From assembly GCA_023336205.1 (NCBI GenBank), contig JALQCR010000037.1:1-64000 (forward strand): a stretch of 64,000 nucleotides of DNA, in the 5' to 3' direction. Source of the stretch: Pseudanabaena sp. Salubria-1 (GTDB lineage Bacteria > Cyanobacteriota > Cyanobacteriia > Pseudanabaenales > Pseudanabaenaceae). The notes under the pieces are model-generated. The model was not told the origin of the DNA. It was given only the letters and a program-made list of their open reading frames with translations, and did no database searches. A program made the position numbers and the translations under genes. Shown here in pieces: positions 9,499-19,139 of this stretch; the first letter of the stretch is position 1, and each line of letters begins with the position of its first letter.

Positions 9499-12400
9499 AT
9501 GACCTTCACAGCAGTCCTAGAGAACATAGCCCGATCGCCGATCGCCACAAAAATAGGCGACAAACTCAAAACAGCCAAAAGCATATCCCTATCAGGACTA
9601 TCACGCTTAGGCAAAGGACTGATTAGCACCCACCTATGCCAACAACAAACCAAACCATTACTCATCGTCACCGCCACCGTCGAAGAAGCAACCCGATGGG
9701 CTTTACAACTCCAGTCCATGTCATGGCGAGTCTATCTATATCAACCCCTTGATACATTTCCCTACGAATCAGCCCAAATCGATTTAGAAACCGCTTGGAC
9801 AAGGATTGAGATATTAGCGGAACTGCTTGCCAAACCACAGCCTAACTTAGCGATCGCTACTACCATTAACGCCCTACAGCCCCATCTACCATCCACTCAA
9901 GTCTTCCAAAAACATAGCATCTATCTCAATATCGGCGATTCGCAATCAGTTAAATCATTGGCTGCGGCTTTTGCTAGATTAGGGTATTTAGAAGTTAAAG
10001 AAGTAAAGGAATCAAAACAATGGAGCCGTAAAGGATTTAGTTTTGAAGTGTTTCCAGTTAATCGAAATCTACCCGTGCGCCTAAGCTGCAATCGCGGTAC
10101 TGTTGAGAAAATCAGAGAGTTTGACCCCACTAATCCCAAAAGCTTCACTGACCTATCCAGCCTAGCGATCGCCCCTGTCGATTTACATGAGTTTGTTTCT
10201 GCTCACAAAGCGACATTACTGCATTACTTACCCAAGAACTTCATTGTCGCTATTGATGAACCCGAACAATGTCAGAGCTATAGCGATCGCTGGTACGAAG
10301 CTGCGGAAGAACTTTATCAAAATCAATATCCTCAAGCCGATACACCGAAACTGCATTGGGACTTTGCTAAGTGCGTGACTGAGGCAAAGAAATTTCAGAT
10401 GCTTCAACTTAGTGAGCGATCGCTTAAACCCAAAGCCAATATTTTTGACTTTGCCAGTGCTTCTATTCCCATAGTTCCCCATCAGTTTGACCAGATTGCA
10501 GCGCTGATTCGTGAATATCTCAACTCAGAATATCAAGTCACTCTGATTTCGGCGCAACCTTTACGTGTAGCAACTTTACTCAAAGAGTATGACTGCATTG
10601 CGAACTTTGTCAGTGATCCTGATGATTTACAGTCAATTGCGCGGATTCAGAAAGCTGGTAAACCTGTAATTTTGAAATATTCGGGACTGTCAGAGATGCA
10701 AGGTTTTGTTTTGCCTAGCTGCAAGCTTGCCCTATTGACCGATCGCGAGTTATTTGGACAGCAATTATTAGCCTCGCCAACCTTTGTGCATCCCTCACGG
10801 ATGAATACGGCTAAGTCAGTTAATCCTGACGAGCTAAATGTGGGTGATTATGTGGTACATCGTAAGTATGGAATTGGTAAGTTTACCCGCTTTGAAACCA
10901 TTGAAGTGAAGGGAGAAAAGCAACCGCATTACATCGTTGAGTTTGCTGATGGTAAGACTGCGGTGGCGATCGCACCAGAAAATGAGAAGATTCTCTCCCG
11001 CTATCGCAGTGCTTCTAATAAGCCGCCTAAGTTAAACAGCATTGCTAATACAAAGGCTTGGGATAACGCGCTGAGCAAATGTCAAAAGGAGATTTACAAG
11101 TTAGCGAGGGATTTACTGCAACTCTATGTCCGTCGCGCTAATTTAGTCGGCTATGCTTTTCCACCTGATACCGATTGGCAACAGGAGATGGAGGATTCTT
11201 TTCCCTATCAACTCACCCCCGATCAGGTCAAAGCTGTTCAAGATGTGAAGCAAGACATGGAGAGCGATCGCCCGATGGATCGGCTGGTTTGTGGTGATGT
11301 CGGCTTTGGCAAAACTGAGGTGGCAGTGAGGGCTATTTTTAAGGCGGTTTGTGCGGGTAAACAAGTGGCTCTATTAGCTCCGACGACGATTCTGGCGCAG
11401 CAGCATTTCCATACGCTCCAAACTCGGTTTGCGGCTTATCCTTTCACAGTGGATATCGTAAATCGGTTTCGCCCTGCGAAGGAGCGCAAGCAGGTTTTAC
11501 AAGAGGTTGCGGATGGTAAAGTGCAAGTCATTGTCGGTACACATCAACTGTTGTCTAAGGATGTTGAGTTTCATGATTTGGGTTTACTGGTAATTGATGA
11601 AGAGCAACGCTTTGGAACGGTGCAGAAAGAGAAAATCAAGGCGATGAAGGGGGATGTGGATTTATTGACTTTGAGTGCTACGCCGATTCCACGTACTCTC
11701 TATGCGGCGCTTTCTGGGGTGCGGGAAATGAGTGTGATTGCGACTCCTCCTCCCTCAAGGCGATCGATTCAAACCCATTTGTCTGCCTATGATGCGTCAC
11801 TGGTGAAAACAGCAATTCGGCATGAGTTAGATCGTGGTGGTCAGGTGTTTTATGTCGTGCCGCGTATTGAGGGGATTGAGGCGATCGCTGATTCTTTGCA
11901 AGCGATGTTGCCAAATGTGAGATTGGCGATCGCTCATGGACAGATGCAAGAATCAGAGTTAGAAGCGGCGATGGTTGCTTTTAATAATAATGAAGCGGAT
12001 ATCCTGCTTTGTACCACGATTATTGAGTCGGGTTTGGATATCCCGCGTGTGAATACGATTGTGATTGAGGATGCTCATAAGTTGGGTTTGGCACAACTGT
12101 ATCAATTACGTGGTCGCGTTGGTCGGGCGGGGATTCAGGCTCATGCCTATTTGCTGTATCCGCCTAATCTTGAGTTGACGGATTCAGCGAAGAGGAGATT
12201 GGATGCGATTCAGGAGTTTAGTCAGCTTGGTTCGGGTTATCAACTAGCGATGCGCGATATGGAGATTCGTGGTTTGGGGGATCTCTTGGGTGAGGAACAG
12301 TCGGGTCAGGCGGATGTGATTGGCTTTGCGCTCTATATGGATTTGCTTCAGGAATATATTAATGAGTTACGCGGGAAGATTTTGCCTGAAGTTGCGGATA

Positions 12401-12840
12401 CTGAGCTTCAGTTGCCGCGTTTGGTGGCTTTTATTCCTGATACTTACATAGAGGACAATGAGACGAAGATTAATGCTTATTTGACTTTGGCGAAGGTGAT
12501 GTCGAAGGGGGAGATTCTCAAGTTGGCTGCGGTTTGGGAAGGTCTGTATGGGGCTTTGCCTGAAGAAACGCAGGTGTTACTCAGGGTTATGGAATTAAAG
12601 TTGGTGGCGCGTCAGGTTGGGGTGTTTCGCATTTATGCGTCAGAAGATGGGCGCGATCTGTTTCTGGACTCGAAACTGACGGATTCACTTTGGGAGTTAC
12701 TTCATGCCAAGATTCCAATTGAGTTCTATTATCGTTTCTCTTTTGAGAAGGGTAAAATTAAGATCACGAGTCTGGCTCTGCTCCCTGGGGATAAGCAGGT
12801 GCATTTCTTGATTGAGTGGTTGGGCTGTTTTTTAAATTGA
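9499..12840 (+). CDS. mfd: Transcription-repair coupling factor Mfd
   Basis: Mfd removes RNA polymerase stalled at lesions and recruits UvrA for nucleotide excision repair. This 1113-residue protein has the full architecture: a UvrB-like N-terminal module (FPYESAQIDLETAWTRI), the CarD-like RNA polymerase-interaction domain (LNVGDYVVHRKYGIGKFTRF, about residue 446), then a RecG-like SF2 motor with Walker A CGDVGFGKTEVAVRA (about residue 598), DEEQRFG (about 699), SATPIPRTL and the TRG region ending in QLRGRVGRAGIQAHAYLLYP. The C-terminal domain (about 980-1113) is present. It is slightly shorter than the usual 1150-1200 residues. It is a core cyanobacterial gene and is unlinked to its neighbours. 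Confidence 0.97.
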   Translation: MTFTAVLENIARSPIATKIGDKLKTAKSISLSGLSRLGKGLISTHLCQQQTKPLLIVTATVEEATRWALQLQSMSWRVYLYQPLDTFPYESAQIDLETAWTRIEILAELLAKPQPNLAIATTINALQPHLPSTQVFQKHSIYLNIGDSQSVKSLAAAFARLGYLEVKEVKESKQWSRKGFSFEVFPVNRNLPVRLSCNRGTVEKIREFDPTNPKSFTDLSSLAIAPVDLHEFVSAHKATLLHYLPKNFIVAIDEPEQCQSYSDRWYEAAEELYQNQYPQADTPKLHWDFAKCVTEAKKFQMLQLSERSLKPKANIFDFASASIPIVPHQFDQIAALIREYLNSEYQVTLISAQPLRVATLLKEYDCIANFVSDPDDLQSIARIQKAGKPVILKYSGLSEMQGFVLPSCKLALLTDRELFGQQLLASPTFVHPSRMNTAKSVNPDELNVGDYVVHRKYGIGKFTRFETIEVKGEKQPHYIVEFADGKTAVAIAPENEKILSRYRSASNKPPKLNSIANTKAWDNALSKCQKEIYKLARDLLQLYVRRANLVGYAFPPDTDWQQEMEDSFPYQLTPDQVKAVQDVKQDMESDRPMDRLVCGDVGFGKTEVAVRAIFKAVCAGKQVALLAPTTILAQQHFHTLQTRFAAYPFTVDIVNRFRPAKERKQVLQEVADGKVQVIVGTHQLLSKDVEFHDLGLLVIDEEQRFGTVQKEKIKAMKGDVDLLTLSATPIPRTLYAALSGVREMSVIATPPPSRRSIQTHLSAYDASLVKTAIRHELDRGGQVFYVVPRIEGIEAIADSLQAMLPNVRLAIAHGQMQESELEAAMVAFNNNEADILLCTTIIESGLDIPRVNTIVIEDAHKLGLAQLYQLRGRVGRAGIQAHAYLLYPPNLELTDSAKRRLDAIQEFSQLGSGYQLAMRDMEIRGLGDLLGEEQSGQADVIGFALYMDLLQEYINELRGKILPEVADTELQLPRLVAFIPDTYIEDNETKINAYLTLAKVMSKGEILKLAAVWEGLYGALPEETQVLLRVMELKLVARQVGVFRIYASEDGRDLFLDSKLTDSLWELLHAKIPIEFYYRFSFEKGKIKITSLALLPGDKQVHFLIEWLGCFLN

Positions 12841-12861
12841 ATCTATATTTGCTTCTGTGAA

Positions 12862-13314
12862 TTAGGCGATCGCTTGCCAGTATTTGGCATTTATAAATCT
12901 TTCTAAATGTCCCACGTTTGTTGTGGCTACTACGACAATGCGATCGCCCTGTGATTCGGCAATTAATGATGCTTGGGCGGCAAGGATGACATCACCATCT
13001 AGTGCCTCTGGACTGGCTGTTGGTTTACCTGTCTGTCTTGCTTCTGCCCAAAATTCCGCAGCTTTTTGCATCGTTGCTGTGGTCAGGGGTAAATACTCCA
13101 ATCTATTTTTAAGCTGATCTAAACGCCTGATACCTGCTAGTTTGTTGGCTCTTAGTAATTCACGCCTAACTTCGTAGTCGGTAATTTCAGGAACAATTAA
13201 TCTATAACCCTTGGCAACTAATCTCTCTGACCAATAGCGACATTCTAGGGTTGCGGGGGTGGAGTTGGGGTTTGATAGGATGCCGAGGGGGGCTGAGTCA
13301 AGTAAAACAATCAT
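12862..13314 (-). CDS. PIN-domain toxin-like ribonuclease
   Basis: This 150-residue PIN-fold protein has the acidic residues spaced as in VapC-like nucleases: IVLLDSAPLGIL at the N-terminus, EITDYEVRREL, LDGDVILAAQA and VVATTNVGHLERF. Its start overlaps the stop of the upstream small gene in ATGA, so the two are translationally coupled. The arrangement is a toxin-antitoxin pair typical of cyanobacteria. The upstream partner, not this gene, would be the antitoxin. Confidence 0.78.
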   Translation of the reverse strand: MIVLLDSAPLGILSNPNSTPATLECRYWSERLVAKGYRLIVPEITDYEVRRELLRANKLAGIRRLDQLKNRLEYLPLTTATMQKAAEFWAEARQTGKPTASPEALDGDVILAAQASLIAESQGDRIVVVATTNVGHLERFINAKYWQAIA

Positions 13315-13664
13315 GCGGTGAGTGAGAGTGGACGTTCAGTTATCGATTCTTCGCCTAGAGCTTGTTGCAAATATTCCCATGTCTCTCGCTGTTCATCAGC
13401 ATCATCTCGGAGATCCCATTCATCGAAAAGATCGATCAATGCTTTTGCCCTTGCTGCAATTTCTTCTGGTGTCCTTGTTGGCAATATGTAAACGCCTTCA
13501 GCGTTAACGTAGGGCTGATTGGTAGGGATGGTTGGCTCTGGTTTGACTATGGTAATAGATGAGTTTGGTTTGCCAAACCATTGCTGTAGCTGCGTAACTA
13601 CTACTTCAGTAATCACTGCTTTGAGATCTTCTATGGTTAGATCTGTAATTCGTTTTTGGTTCAT
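13311..13664 (-). CDS. Putative antitoxin partner of the PIN-domain gene
   Basis: This 117-residue acidic protein begins MNQKRITDLTIEDLKAVITE. The start at 13664 is chosen because GGAGG lies 7 bases upstream; a longer frame would begin at 13688 but has no such site. The N-terminal helix (TDLTIEDLKAVI) and the tail (LFDEWDLRDDADEQRETWEYLQQAL) resemble uncharacterised cyanobacterial partners of PIN toxins. It overlaps the toxin start by 4 bases. No standard DNA-binding fold is obvious, so its role is inferred from position. Confidence 0.6.
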   Translation of the reverse strand: MNQKRITDLTIEDLKAVITEVVVTQLQQWFGKPNSSITIVKPEPTIPTNQPYVNAEGVYILPTRTPEEIAARAKALIDLFDEWDLRDDADEQRETWEYLQQALGEESITERPLSLTA

Positions 13665-13797
13665 TTTATACCTCCATAGGAATCTCAAGCGTTTACTAGC
13701 TATATATTACCTCATACAAATCGCTGTTTTGGTTTTCGGTAAATTAAGAGTGATCAAATATAATAATATTGTGATTTAATACAGTAAAATTATCGTA

Positions 13798-14199
13798 GTG
13801 ACGAGTGTGCCGAAAGCGCAAGTTATTTTCTATCAAGATGAAGGTGGTGCTGCTCCTGTTTTAGAGTGGTTGAAAGTCCTACTCAAGCAAGACCGCAAAG
13901 GTTATGCAAATTGTGTAGCTAGGATTCAGCAGCTTGCGAGTACAGGTTATGAACTACGCCGCCCCGCAGCAGATTATCTGCGTGATGGAATCTATGAACT
14001 TCGAGCTAAGCACATTCATGTTCAGTATCGCATCTTGTACTTTTTTGATGGTCAAAATATCGCAATTCTTGCTCATGCCATTACTAAAGATACAGATCAA
14101 GTGCCGATCGCTGATATTGATAGGGCGATTAGGCGTAAGCGTCTATTTGAGAAGAATCCAAGTATCCATATTTATGAAGAGGATTTAGATAATGGCTAA
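13798..14199 (+). CDS. higB: HigB-like toxin (phage Gp49-like)
   Basis: This 133-residue protein has a RelE/HigB-type fold: VIFYQDEGGAAPVLEWLK, ARIQQLASTGYELRRPAADYL, GIYELRAKHIHVQYRILYFF, then AILAHAITKDTDQVPIADID. HigB toxins cleave mRNA on translating ribosomes. The start is a GTG at 13798, with another GTG eight bases later in a different phase; no ATG is suitable. The toxin precedes and overlaps its antitoxin by 8 bases, the reversed order characteristic of HigBA. Confidence 0.85.
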   Translation: MTSVPKAQVIFYQDEGGAAPVLEWLKVLLKQDRKGYANCVARIQQLASTGYELRRPAADYLRDGIYELRAKHIHVQYRILYFFDGQNIAILAHAITKDTDQVPIADIDRAIRRKRLFEKNPSIHIYEEDLDNG

Positions 14200-14491
14200 G
14201 ACTAGTGATGCACTTAAAATCATTGATAGTTTGACTGGTGATGATTCTGAAATGGAGAATCTAATTAGGGAGGCTTCGCTTAATGCGATAGTGGCTGAAC
14301 TTATCTATGAGGCAAGGACTGCTAGGGGTTTGACACAGAAACAACTTGCCGATCGCGTTGGGACTAAACAATCGGCGATCGCTAGGCTTGAGGATGCTGA
14401 TTATGATGGGCATTCGCTGTCAATGTTACAGAAAATTGCTGGCGCTCTCAATCAAAAGGTTGAGATTAAGTTTTCAGCGATCGCTTCTTGA
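14192..14491 (+). CDS. higA: HigA-like antitoxin (XRE helix-turn-helix)
   Basis: This 99-residue protein has a Cro/C1-type helix-turn-helix at residues about 45-85: ARGLTQKQLADRVGTKQSAI, ARLEDADYDGHSLSMLQKIA. This domain binds the operator and represses the operon; the N-terminal part contacts HigB. It overlaps the toxin gene by 8 bases. The gene appears intact and complete. Confidence 0.88.
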   Translation: MAKTSDALKIIDSLTGDDSEMENLIREASLNAIVAELIYEARTARGLTQKQLADRVGTKQSAIARLEDADYDGHSLSMLQKIAGALNQKVEIKFSAIAS

Positions 14492-14703
14492 GACGAGTTT
14501 GGTATATTTGATGTTTTTTTAGCAAAATTAAGGGCGAACACCTCTTACCAAGTCTCAACAGACCCAATAACATAGCACCTCAGTTTACAATATTTTGAGA
14601 GTGAGTTATGGTAGAAGCATCACAACAAGATTGCTAGATGTTAAGATTTTCTAATCAAAAATGAGACAAGATAGCTAAGCTGCAAAGAATTTGAAATTTT
14701 AAA
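14492..14703. promoter_or_regulatory. Upstream region of the TPR-protein gene
   Basis: About 210 bp without a convincing open reading frame separate higA from the TPR gene. The segment is AT-rich and presumably contains the TPR gene promoter. No hairpin terminator with a T-run, repeat or RNA gene stands out. Confidence 0.3.
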
Positions 14704-16110
14704 ATGAATCAATCTTTCCTAAATTCAAAACAGTCAAGATTATTGATGCTTGGAATTACTTTGGTAGTAACACTAGGCAAAGATTTTCTTTTGCCAAATA
14801 ATGCGGAAAATTTATTAGGAATTTCGCATGAAGTAGAAGCCCAAGTAATTGATAATAGTAATAGAGAAACTCAATCATTTATTGATAGAGCAAAAGAAAA
14901 ATTCAAGAAAGGCAACTATCAAGAAGCATTAGCTAATTGTATCCAAGCAATTCGTCTCAGTCCTAAATATGCTCCTGCTTATAATTGTCGTGGGAATGTG
15001 AGAAGTGAATTAGGAGATAATCGAGGGGCTTTGTCTGACTACGATGAGTCGATTCGTCTTAATCCTAAATATGCTTTTCCTTTTAACAATCGTGGATTAG
15101 AGAAACATAGAACAGGAGACAAACAAGGGGCATTAATTGACTACAATGAAGCTATTCGCCTAGATTCTCAATACAAAGACGCATATATCAATCGAGGAGT
15201 AGTGAAGTCTGAACTAGAAGATAAATATGGCGCAATGGCGGACTATACAGCAGCACTTCGTTTAGATCCCAAAAACACGAAAGCTTATATTTTAAGAGGA
15301 GGAGTAAAGTTTAAGCTAGGAGATAAGTATGGAGAAATCGCTGATTATACGGAAGCTATTCGTCTAGATCCGAAAAATGGTAATACTTACGCTCTACGAG
15401 CAGGCACAAAGCTTATTATAGGAGATAAGAATGGGGCAATCGCTGACTATACCGAAGCTATTCGCCTCAATCCTAAAGACGCTTTTGCTTTTGCCAATCG
15501 TGGGTTTGCGAAGTCTGAATTAGGAGATAAGAATGGAGCAATCGCTGACTATACTGAAGCTATTCGCCTCAATCCTAAAGATGCTTTTACTTTTGCTAAT
15601 CGTGGGTTTGCGAAGTATGATTTAGGAGATAAGTATGGGGCAATCGCAGATTACACTGAAGCTATTCAAATTAATCCTAAGAATGGCTTTACCTTTTACA
15701 TGCGAGGAGCTATTAAATTTGAATTAGGAGATAAATATGGAGGAATCACTGACTACAACGAAGCTATTCGCCTCAATCCTAAAGATGCTTTTATTTTTGC
15801 TAGTCGTGGGTCTGCGAAGTATGAATTAGGAGATTACAACGGAACGATCACTGACTACAATGAAGCTGTGCGTCTAAAGCCAGAATACGCTGAAATTTAT
15901 CATGCTCGTGGGCTGGCAAAGTACAGACAAGGAGATAAAAGAGGAACTCTCACTGATTGGAATACAGCAGCTAGATTATTCAAGAAACAGCAAAACAAAA
16001 AGAATCTAGATATTGTTCTACAAATGATTAAAGATTTAGATTATATCTCAAAGCTTGAAGAAGAGATGAAAAATCTAGAATTTATCATACAAAAGTTAAG
16101 AAAAATTTAG
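14704..16110 (+). CDS. Tetratricopeptide-repeat protein, probably exported or membrane-anchored
   Basis: This 468-residue protein has an N-terminal hydrophobic segment (RLLMLGITLVVTLG, residues about 12-25) that could be a signal peptide or anchor. From about residue 55 it consists of roughly ten consecutive 34-residue TPR units with the consensus GD-x-x-GAIADYTEAIRLNPKDA-x-x-F-x-NRG. Several central units are almost identical, also at DNA level. A short charged coiled-coil tail (LEEEMKNLEFIIQKLRK) closes it. TPR arrays serve as protein-binding scaffolds. No enzymatic domain is present, so the partner is unknown. Confidence 0.8.
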   Translation: MNQSFLNSKQSRLLMLGITLVVTLGKDFLLPNNAENLLGISHEVEAQVIDNSNRETQSFIDRAKEKFKKGNYQEALANCIQAIRLSPKYAPAYNCRGNVRSELGDNRGALSDYDESIRLNPKYAFPFNNRGLEKHRTGDKQGALIDYNEAIRLDSQYKDAYINRGVVKSELEDKYGAMADYTAALRLDPKNTKAYILRGGVKFKLGDKYGEIADYTEAIRLDPKNGNTYALRAGTKLIIGDKNGAIADYTEAIRLNPKDAFAFANRGFAKSELGDKNGAIADYTEAIRLNPKDAFTFANRGFAKYDLGDKYGAIADYTEAIQINPKNGFTFYMRGAIKFELGDKYGGITDYNEAIRLNPKDAFIFASRGSAKYELGDYNGTITDYNEAVRLKPEYAEIYHARGLAKYRQGDKRGTLTDWNTAARLFKKQQNKKNLDIVLQMIKDLDYISKLEEEMKNLEFIIQKLRKI

Positions 16111-16169
16111 TAGATCTACTTTAAACCAAATTATAGAGCAAATTTTTAATAGATCATTGCAATTAAGAA

Positions 16170-16586
16170 TCAACTTTCATGAGGCAATCCCTCAAAAGAT
16201 TCAGTATCAATTTCCACTTCGTCAATTTGTTCAATACTTGGACAAGTTAAATAAATTTCCTCAATATCAACATCCCAAGCATCTCTCCAAAGTTGATAGG
16301 CTTTTCCTGATTCACTTTCTCTCCATCTATCTTCGCAATTATAGTAATATTTTTCTTGTTCTTCCTTAATCTTAACTACAAATCCATTAATATTTTCTAT
16401 TGCCTTGTTTAATTGATCTACATGAGATTCAACATCTACCCAAAACTCGTTAATAGCAGCTTCGACTTGAGAATCAAATTTGGCAATAGCATCATTCAAT
16501 GCTTCATTCTTCAATCGAAGTTGCCTTAGAAGTTCATCTTTGTTATCTTCTTCTGTAGAATTAAGACTTCTAAATCTTCTAGCCAT
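16170..16586 (-). CDS. Uncharacterised coiled-coil protein
   Basis: This protein is about 138 residues when started at ATG 16586 (MARRFRSLNST); a longer frame from 16625 adds 13 residues with little character. The middle (LRLKNEALNDAIAKFDSQVE ... LNKAIENINGFVVKIKEEQE) is predicted helical coiled coil. It is followed by an aromatic, acidic C-terminal part (DRWRESESGKAYQLWRDAW). I do not recognise a family. It lies convergent to the TPR gene with a 59-bp gap. Confidence 0.5.
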   Translation of the reverse strand: MARRFRSLNSTEEDNKDELLRQLRLKNEALNDAIAKFDSQVEAAINEFWVDVESHVDQLNKAIENINGFVVKIKEEQEKYYYNCEDRWRESESGKAYQLWRDAWDVDIEEIYLTCPSIEQIDEVEIDTESFEGLPHES

Positions 16587-16830
16587 ATTTTTATAGATCA
16601 TTAATAATTTTTGACATTTTACCATTAGTTATGGCTATGAATTTGGCAAAACTGCGTAAGGGAAAGGAGTTTACGATTAGTCAGGCGATTGTCTAACAAA
16701 CTTTCGGCTAATATTCGTGGCGACTTATGATGTGGTGTAATTAGAGGCGGATCGCTATTTACCCACAACAAAATCAAAATTGCTATATAAATGGTAAAGC
16801 GATCGCTACATTTATCCGTCCTTATGGCTT

Positions 16831-19035
16831 ATGCCTGACAACACCGACTACCTCCAAGGCATTATCGAACGACTCACCTTTCACTCCGACGAGACAGGCT
16901 ATACCGTAGCGCGGCTAAAAGTACCCAAGGCTCAAGACCTAATCACCGTAGTCGGTAACTTTGCCAATATCCAAGCAGGACAGACCCTTGCCCTAGAAGG
17001 CACATGGCGATCGCATCCTAAATTTGGCGACCAGTTCCAAGTCACTCAATACCGTGAAACTAAACCCGCCACGATTACAGGAATTGAGAAATATCTTGGC
17101 AGTGGTCTGATTAAAGGCGTGGGACCAGTCACCGCTAAACGTATCGTCACTCATTTTGGCTTGGATACCCTTGACATCATTGAAAATGAGATTGATCGTC
17201 TGATTGAAGTTCCTGGCATTGCCAAGAAACGGGTGAAGATGATCAAAACTGCTTGGGAAACGCAAAAGGCGATTAAGGAGGTCATGGTATTCCTTCAAGG
17301 ACATGGAGTATCCACCACCTATGCGGTGAAGATCTTCAAGCACTATGGTAACGATTCCATTCAAACCGTTTCCGAAAATCCCTATCAACTGGCGACAGAT
17401 ATCTATGGTATTGGTTTCTTTACTGCCGATCAGATTGCTCGGAATATTGGCATTGAAGTTAGTTCTGAGTTTCGCAGCATTGCGGGTATCTTCCACTGTT
17501 TAGGGGAAGCTGCTGAAGATGGTCATTGCTATTTACCGCGCCCTGAACTAGAAGAGAAAGCCATCAAACTGCTTGCCCTCGAAGATTATCAACCAGATTC
17601 TGAAACTATCTCTAAAATTGTCCTCCATCTCTCCGTTAACGATCGCTTAGTGATGCAAGGCTTAGAAGGAGAGTTTATCTGCTACAAGCCTACTTATTTC
17701 CATACTGAACAAAATCTTGCCGAACGGGTTTATCAGTTATTGCAACGCAAACACAATCCAGATCCTGAGAGGGTTAAGGCTTGGATCGATCGCTACACCA
17801 CCCAAAGAAATATCCAACTTTCTCCGAAACAACGCGAAGCCGTAGAGATGGCAGCAACTTCGTCGGTGTTAATTCTCACAGGTGGACCGGGGACAGGTAA
17901 AACTACCACCACCCGCACGATTGTCGCACTCTGGAAAGCGATGGGTAAGGAGATTGCTCTCGCTTCACCAACGGGTCGGGCGGCTCAACGATTACAGGAA
18001 GTCACGGGCTGTGAGGCTAAGACAATTCACCGTTTTCTAGAGTTTGACCCAAAATCAATGGGCTTTAAACGCAATCAGGAATATCCTCTGACCGCTCAGG
18101 CGATCGGTATTGATGAAGCATCGATGTTGGATCTGTTTCTTGCCTTTTCTCTGGTGAAGGCGATTCCCTTGGGCGCTCAACTGCTTCTTGTCGGCGATAC
18201 CGATCAACTTCCCAGTGTCGGTGCGGGCAATGTTCTCCAAGATTTAATTGATTCGCAGCAAGTACCTGTAATCACGCTGACTGAGGTATTTCGTCAGGCT
18301 CAGGCAAGTCAAATTATTCAGAATGCTCACCGTATCAATACGGGCAAGTTTCCAAACATGGAAAAAGTCTCTAATCAGCCCCAATCCGATTGCCTCTGGC
18401 TGGAAATGCCCAATGCTGAAGCGGGTCAACAGGGTATTTGTGACATTATTACGGAGTTGTTACCGAGTCTGGGCTTTGACCCTCAGCAAGATATGCAGGT
18501 TCTCTGTCCGATGACCAGAGGTGATGTCGGTACGCGCAATCTCAATGTTGTCCTTCAACAGTTACTCAATCCTCCTGATGCGATTAAACCAGAAATTAAG
18601 TATGGGAATACGATCTTTCGTTTAGGCGATCGCATTATGCAGCAGGTGAATGACTATAACCGAGAGGTTTTCAATGGGGACATTGGCACGATTACGGGTG
18701 TCGATTTGGAGGAGCGGGAAGTCACGGTTGTATTTGGCGATCGGCAAGTGGTCTATGATTATGCCGATCTCAATGAGATTGCTCTCGCTAGAGCGACGAC
18801 GATCCATAAAGCACAGGGCAGCGAATATCCTGTGGTAATCATGCCTCTGTTCATGCAGCATTTTCTGATGCTCTCTCGTAATCTTTTCTACACTGGTTTG
18901 ACTCGGGCGCGAAAGCTTGCCATCATTGTCGGGGAGTCAAAGGCGATCGGGCTGGCTGTTAGACAAGTCAGCGATCGGCAGAGATATACTTACCTAGCAA
19001 AACGGTTATCAAAGCTTGCAGAGCCGCAATCCTGA
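16831..19035 (+). CDS. recD2: RecD-like SF1B DNA helicase (RecD2)
   Basis: RecD2 is a 5'-3' DNA helicase acting outside RecBCD. The 734-residue protein has the RecD2-specific N-terminal OB/helix-hairpin-helix region (LQGIIERLTFHSDETGYTVA, GSGLIKGVGPVTAKRIV, LIEVPGIAKKRVKMI), then the motor with Walker A LTGGPGTGKTTTTR (about residue 350), IDEASMLD, LVGDTDQLPSVGAGNVLQD, and motif VI TRARKLAIIVGES. Length and domain order are normal. It stands alone, in an operon with neither neighbour obviously. Confidence 0.95.
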   Translation: MPDNTDYLQGIIERLTFHSDETGYTVARLKVPKAQDLITVVGNFANIQAGQTLALEGTWRSHPKFGDQFQVTQYRETKPATITGIEKYLGSGLIKGVGPVTAKRIVTHFGLDTLDIIENEIDRLIEVPGIAKKRVKMIKTAWETQKAIKEVMVFLQGHGVSTTYAVKIFKHYGNDSIQTVSENPYQLATDIYGIGFFTADQIARNIGIEVSSEFRSIAGIFHCLGEAAEDGHCYLPRPELEEKAIKLLALEDYQPDSETISKIVLHLSVNDRLVMQGLEGEFICYKPTYFHTEQNLAERVYQLLQRKHNPDPERVKAWIDRYTTQRNIQLSPKQREAVEMAATSSVLILTGGPGTGKTTTTRTIVALWKAMGKEIALASPTGRAAQRLQEVTGCEAKTIHRFLEFDPKSMGFKRNQEYPLTAQAIGIDEASMLDLFLAFSLVKAIPLGAQLLLVGDTDQLPSVGAGNVLQDLIDSQQVPVITLTEVFRQAQASQIIQNAHRINTGKFPNMEKVSNQPQSDCLWLEMPNAEAGQQGICDIITELLPSLGFDPQQDMQVLCPMTRGDVGTRNLNVVLQQLLNPPDAIKPEIKYGNTIFRLGDRIMQQVNDYNREVFNGDIGTITGVDLEEREVTVVFGDRQVVYDYADLNEIALARATTIHKAQGSEYPVVIMPLFMQHFLMLSRNLFYTGLTRARKLAIIVGESKAIGLAVRQVSDRQRYTYLAKRLSKLAEPQS

Positions 19036-19139
19036 TTCTTGCTGATAAAGTTTCATGAAAGGAATTAGATAGATTATTGCCAAGAGGTATAGTGTGGCTC
19101 AGTATAGGCTATTTCCCTCAGAGGGGAATTGTTGAGGAT

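Noticed and set aside
16640..16700. 21-codon frame MAMNLAKLRKGKEFTISQAI-V
   Set aside because: Too short and without support. It shares a short stretch with the plasmid-type fragment at 37346, so it is at best a trace of a second degraded copy.
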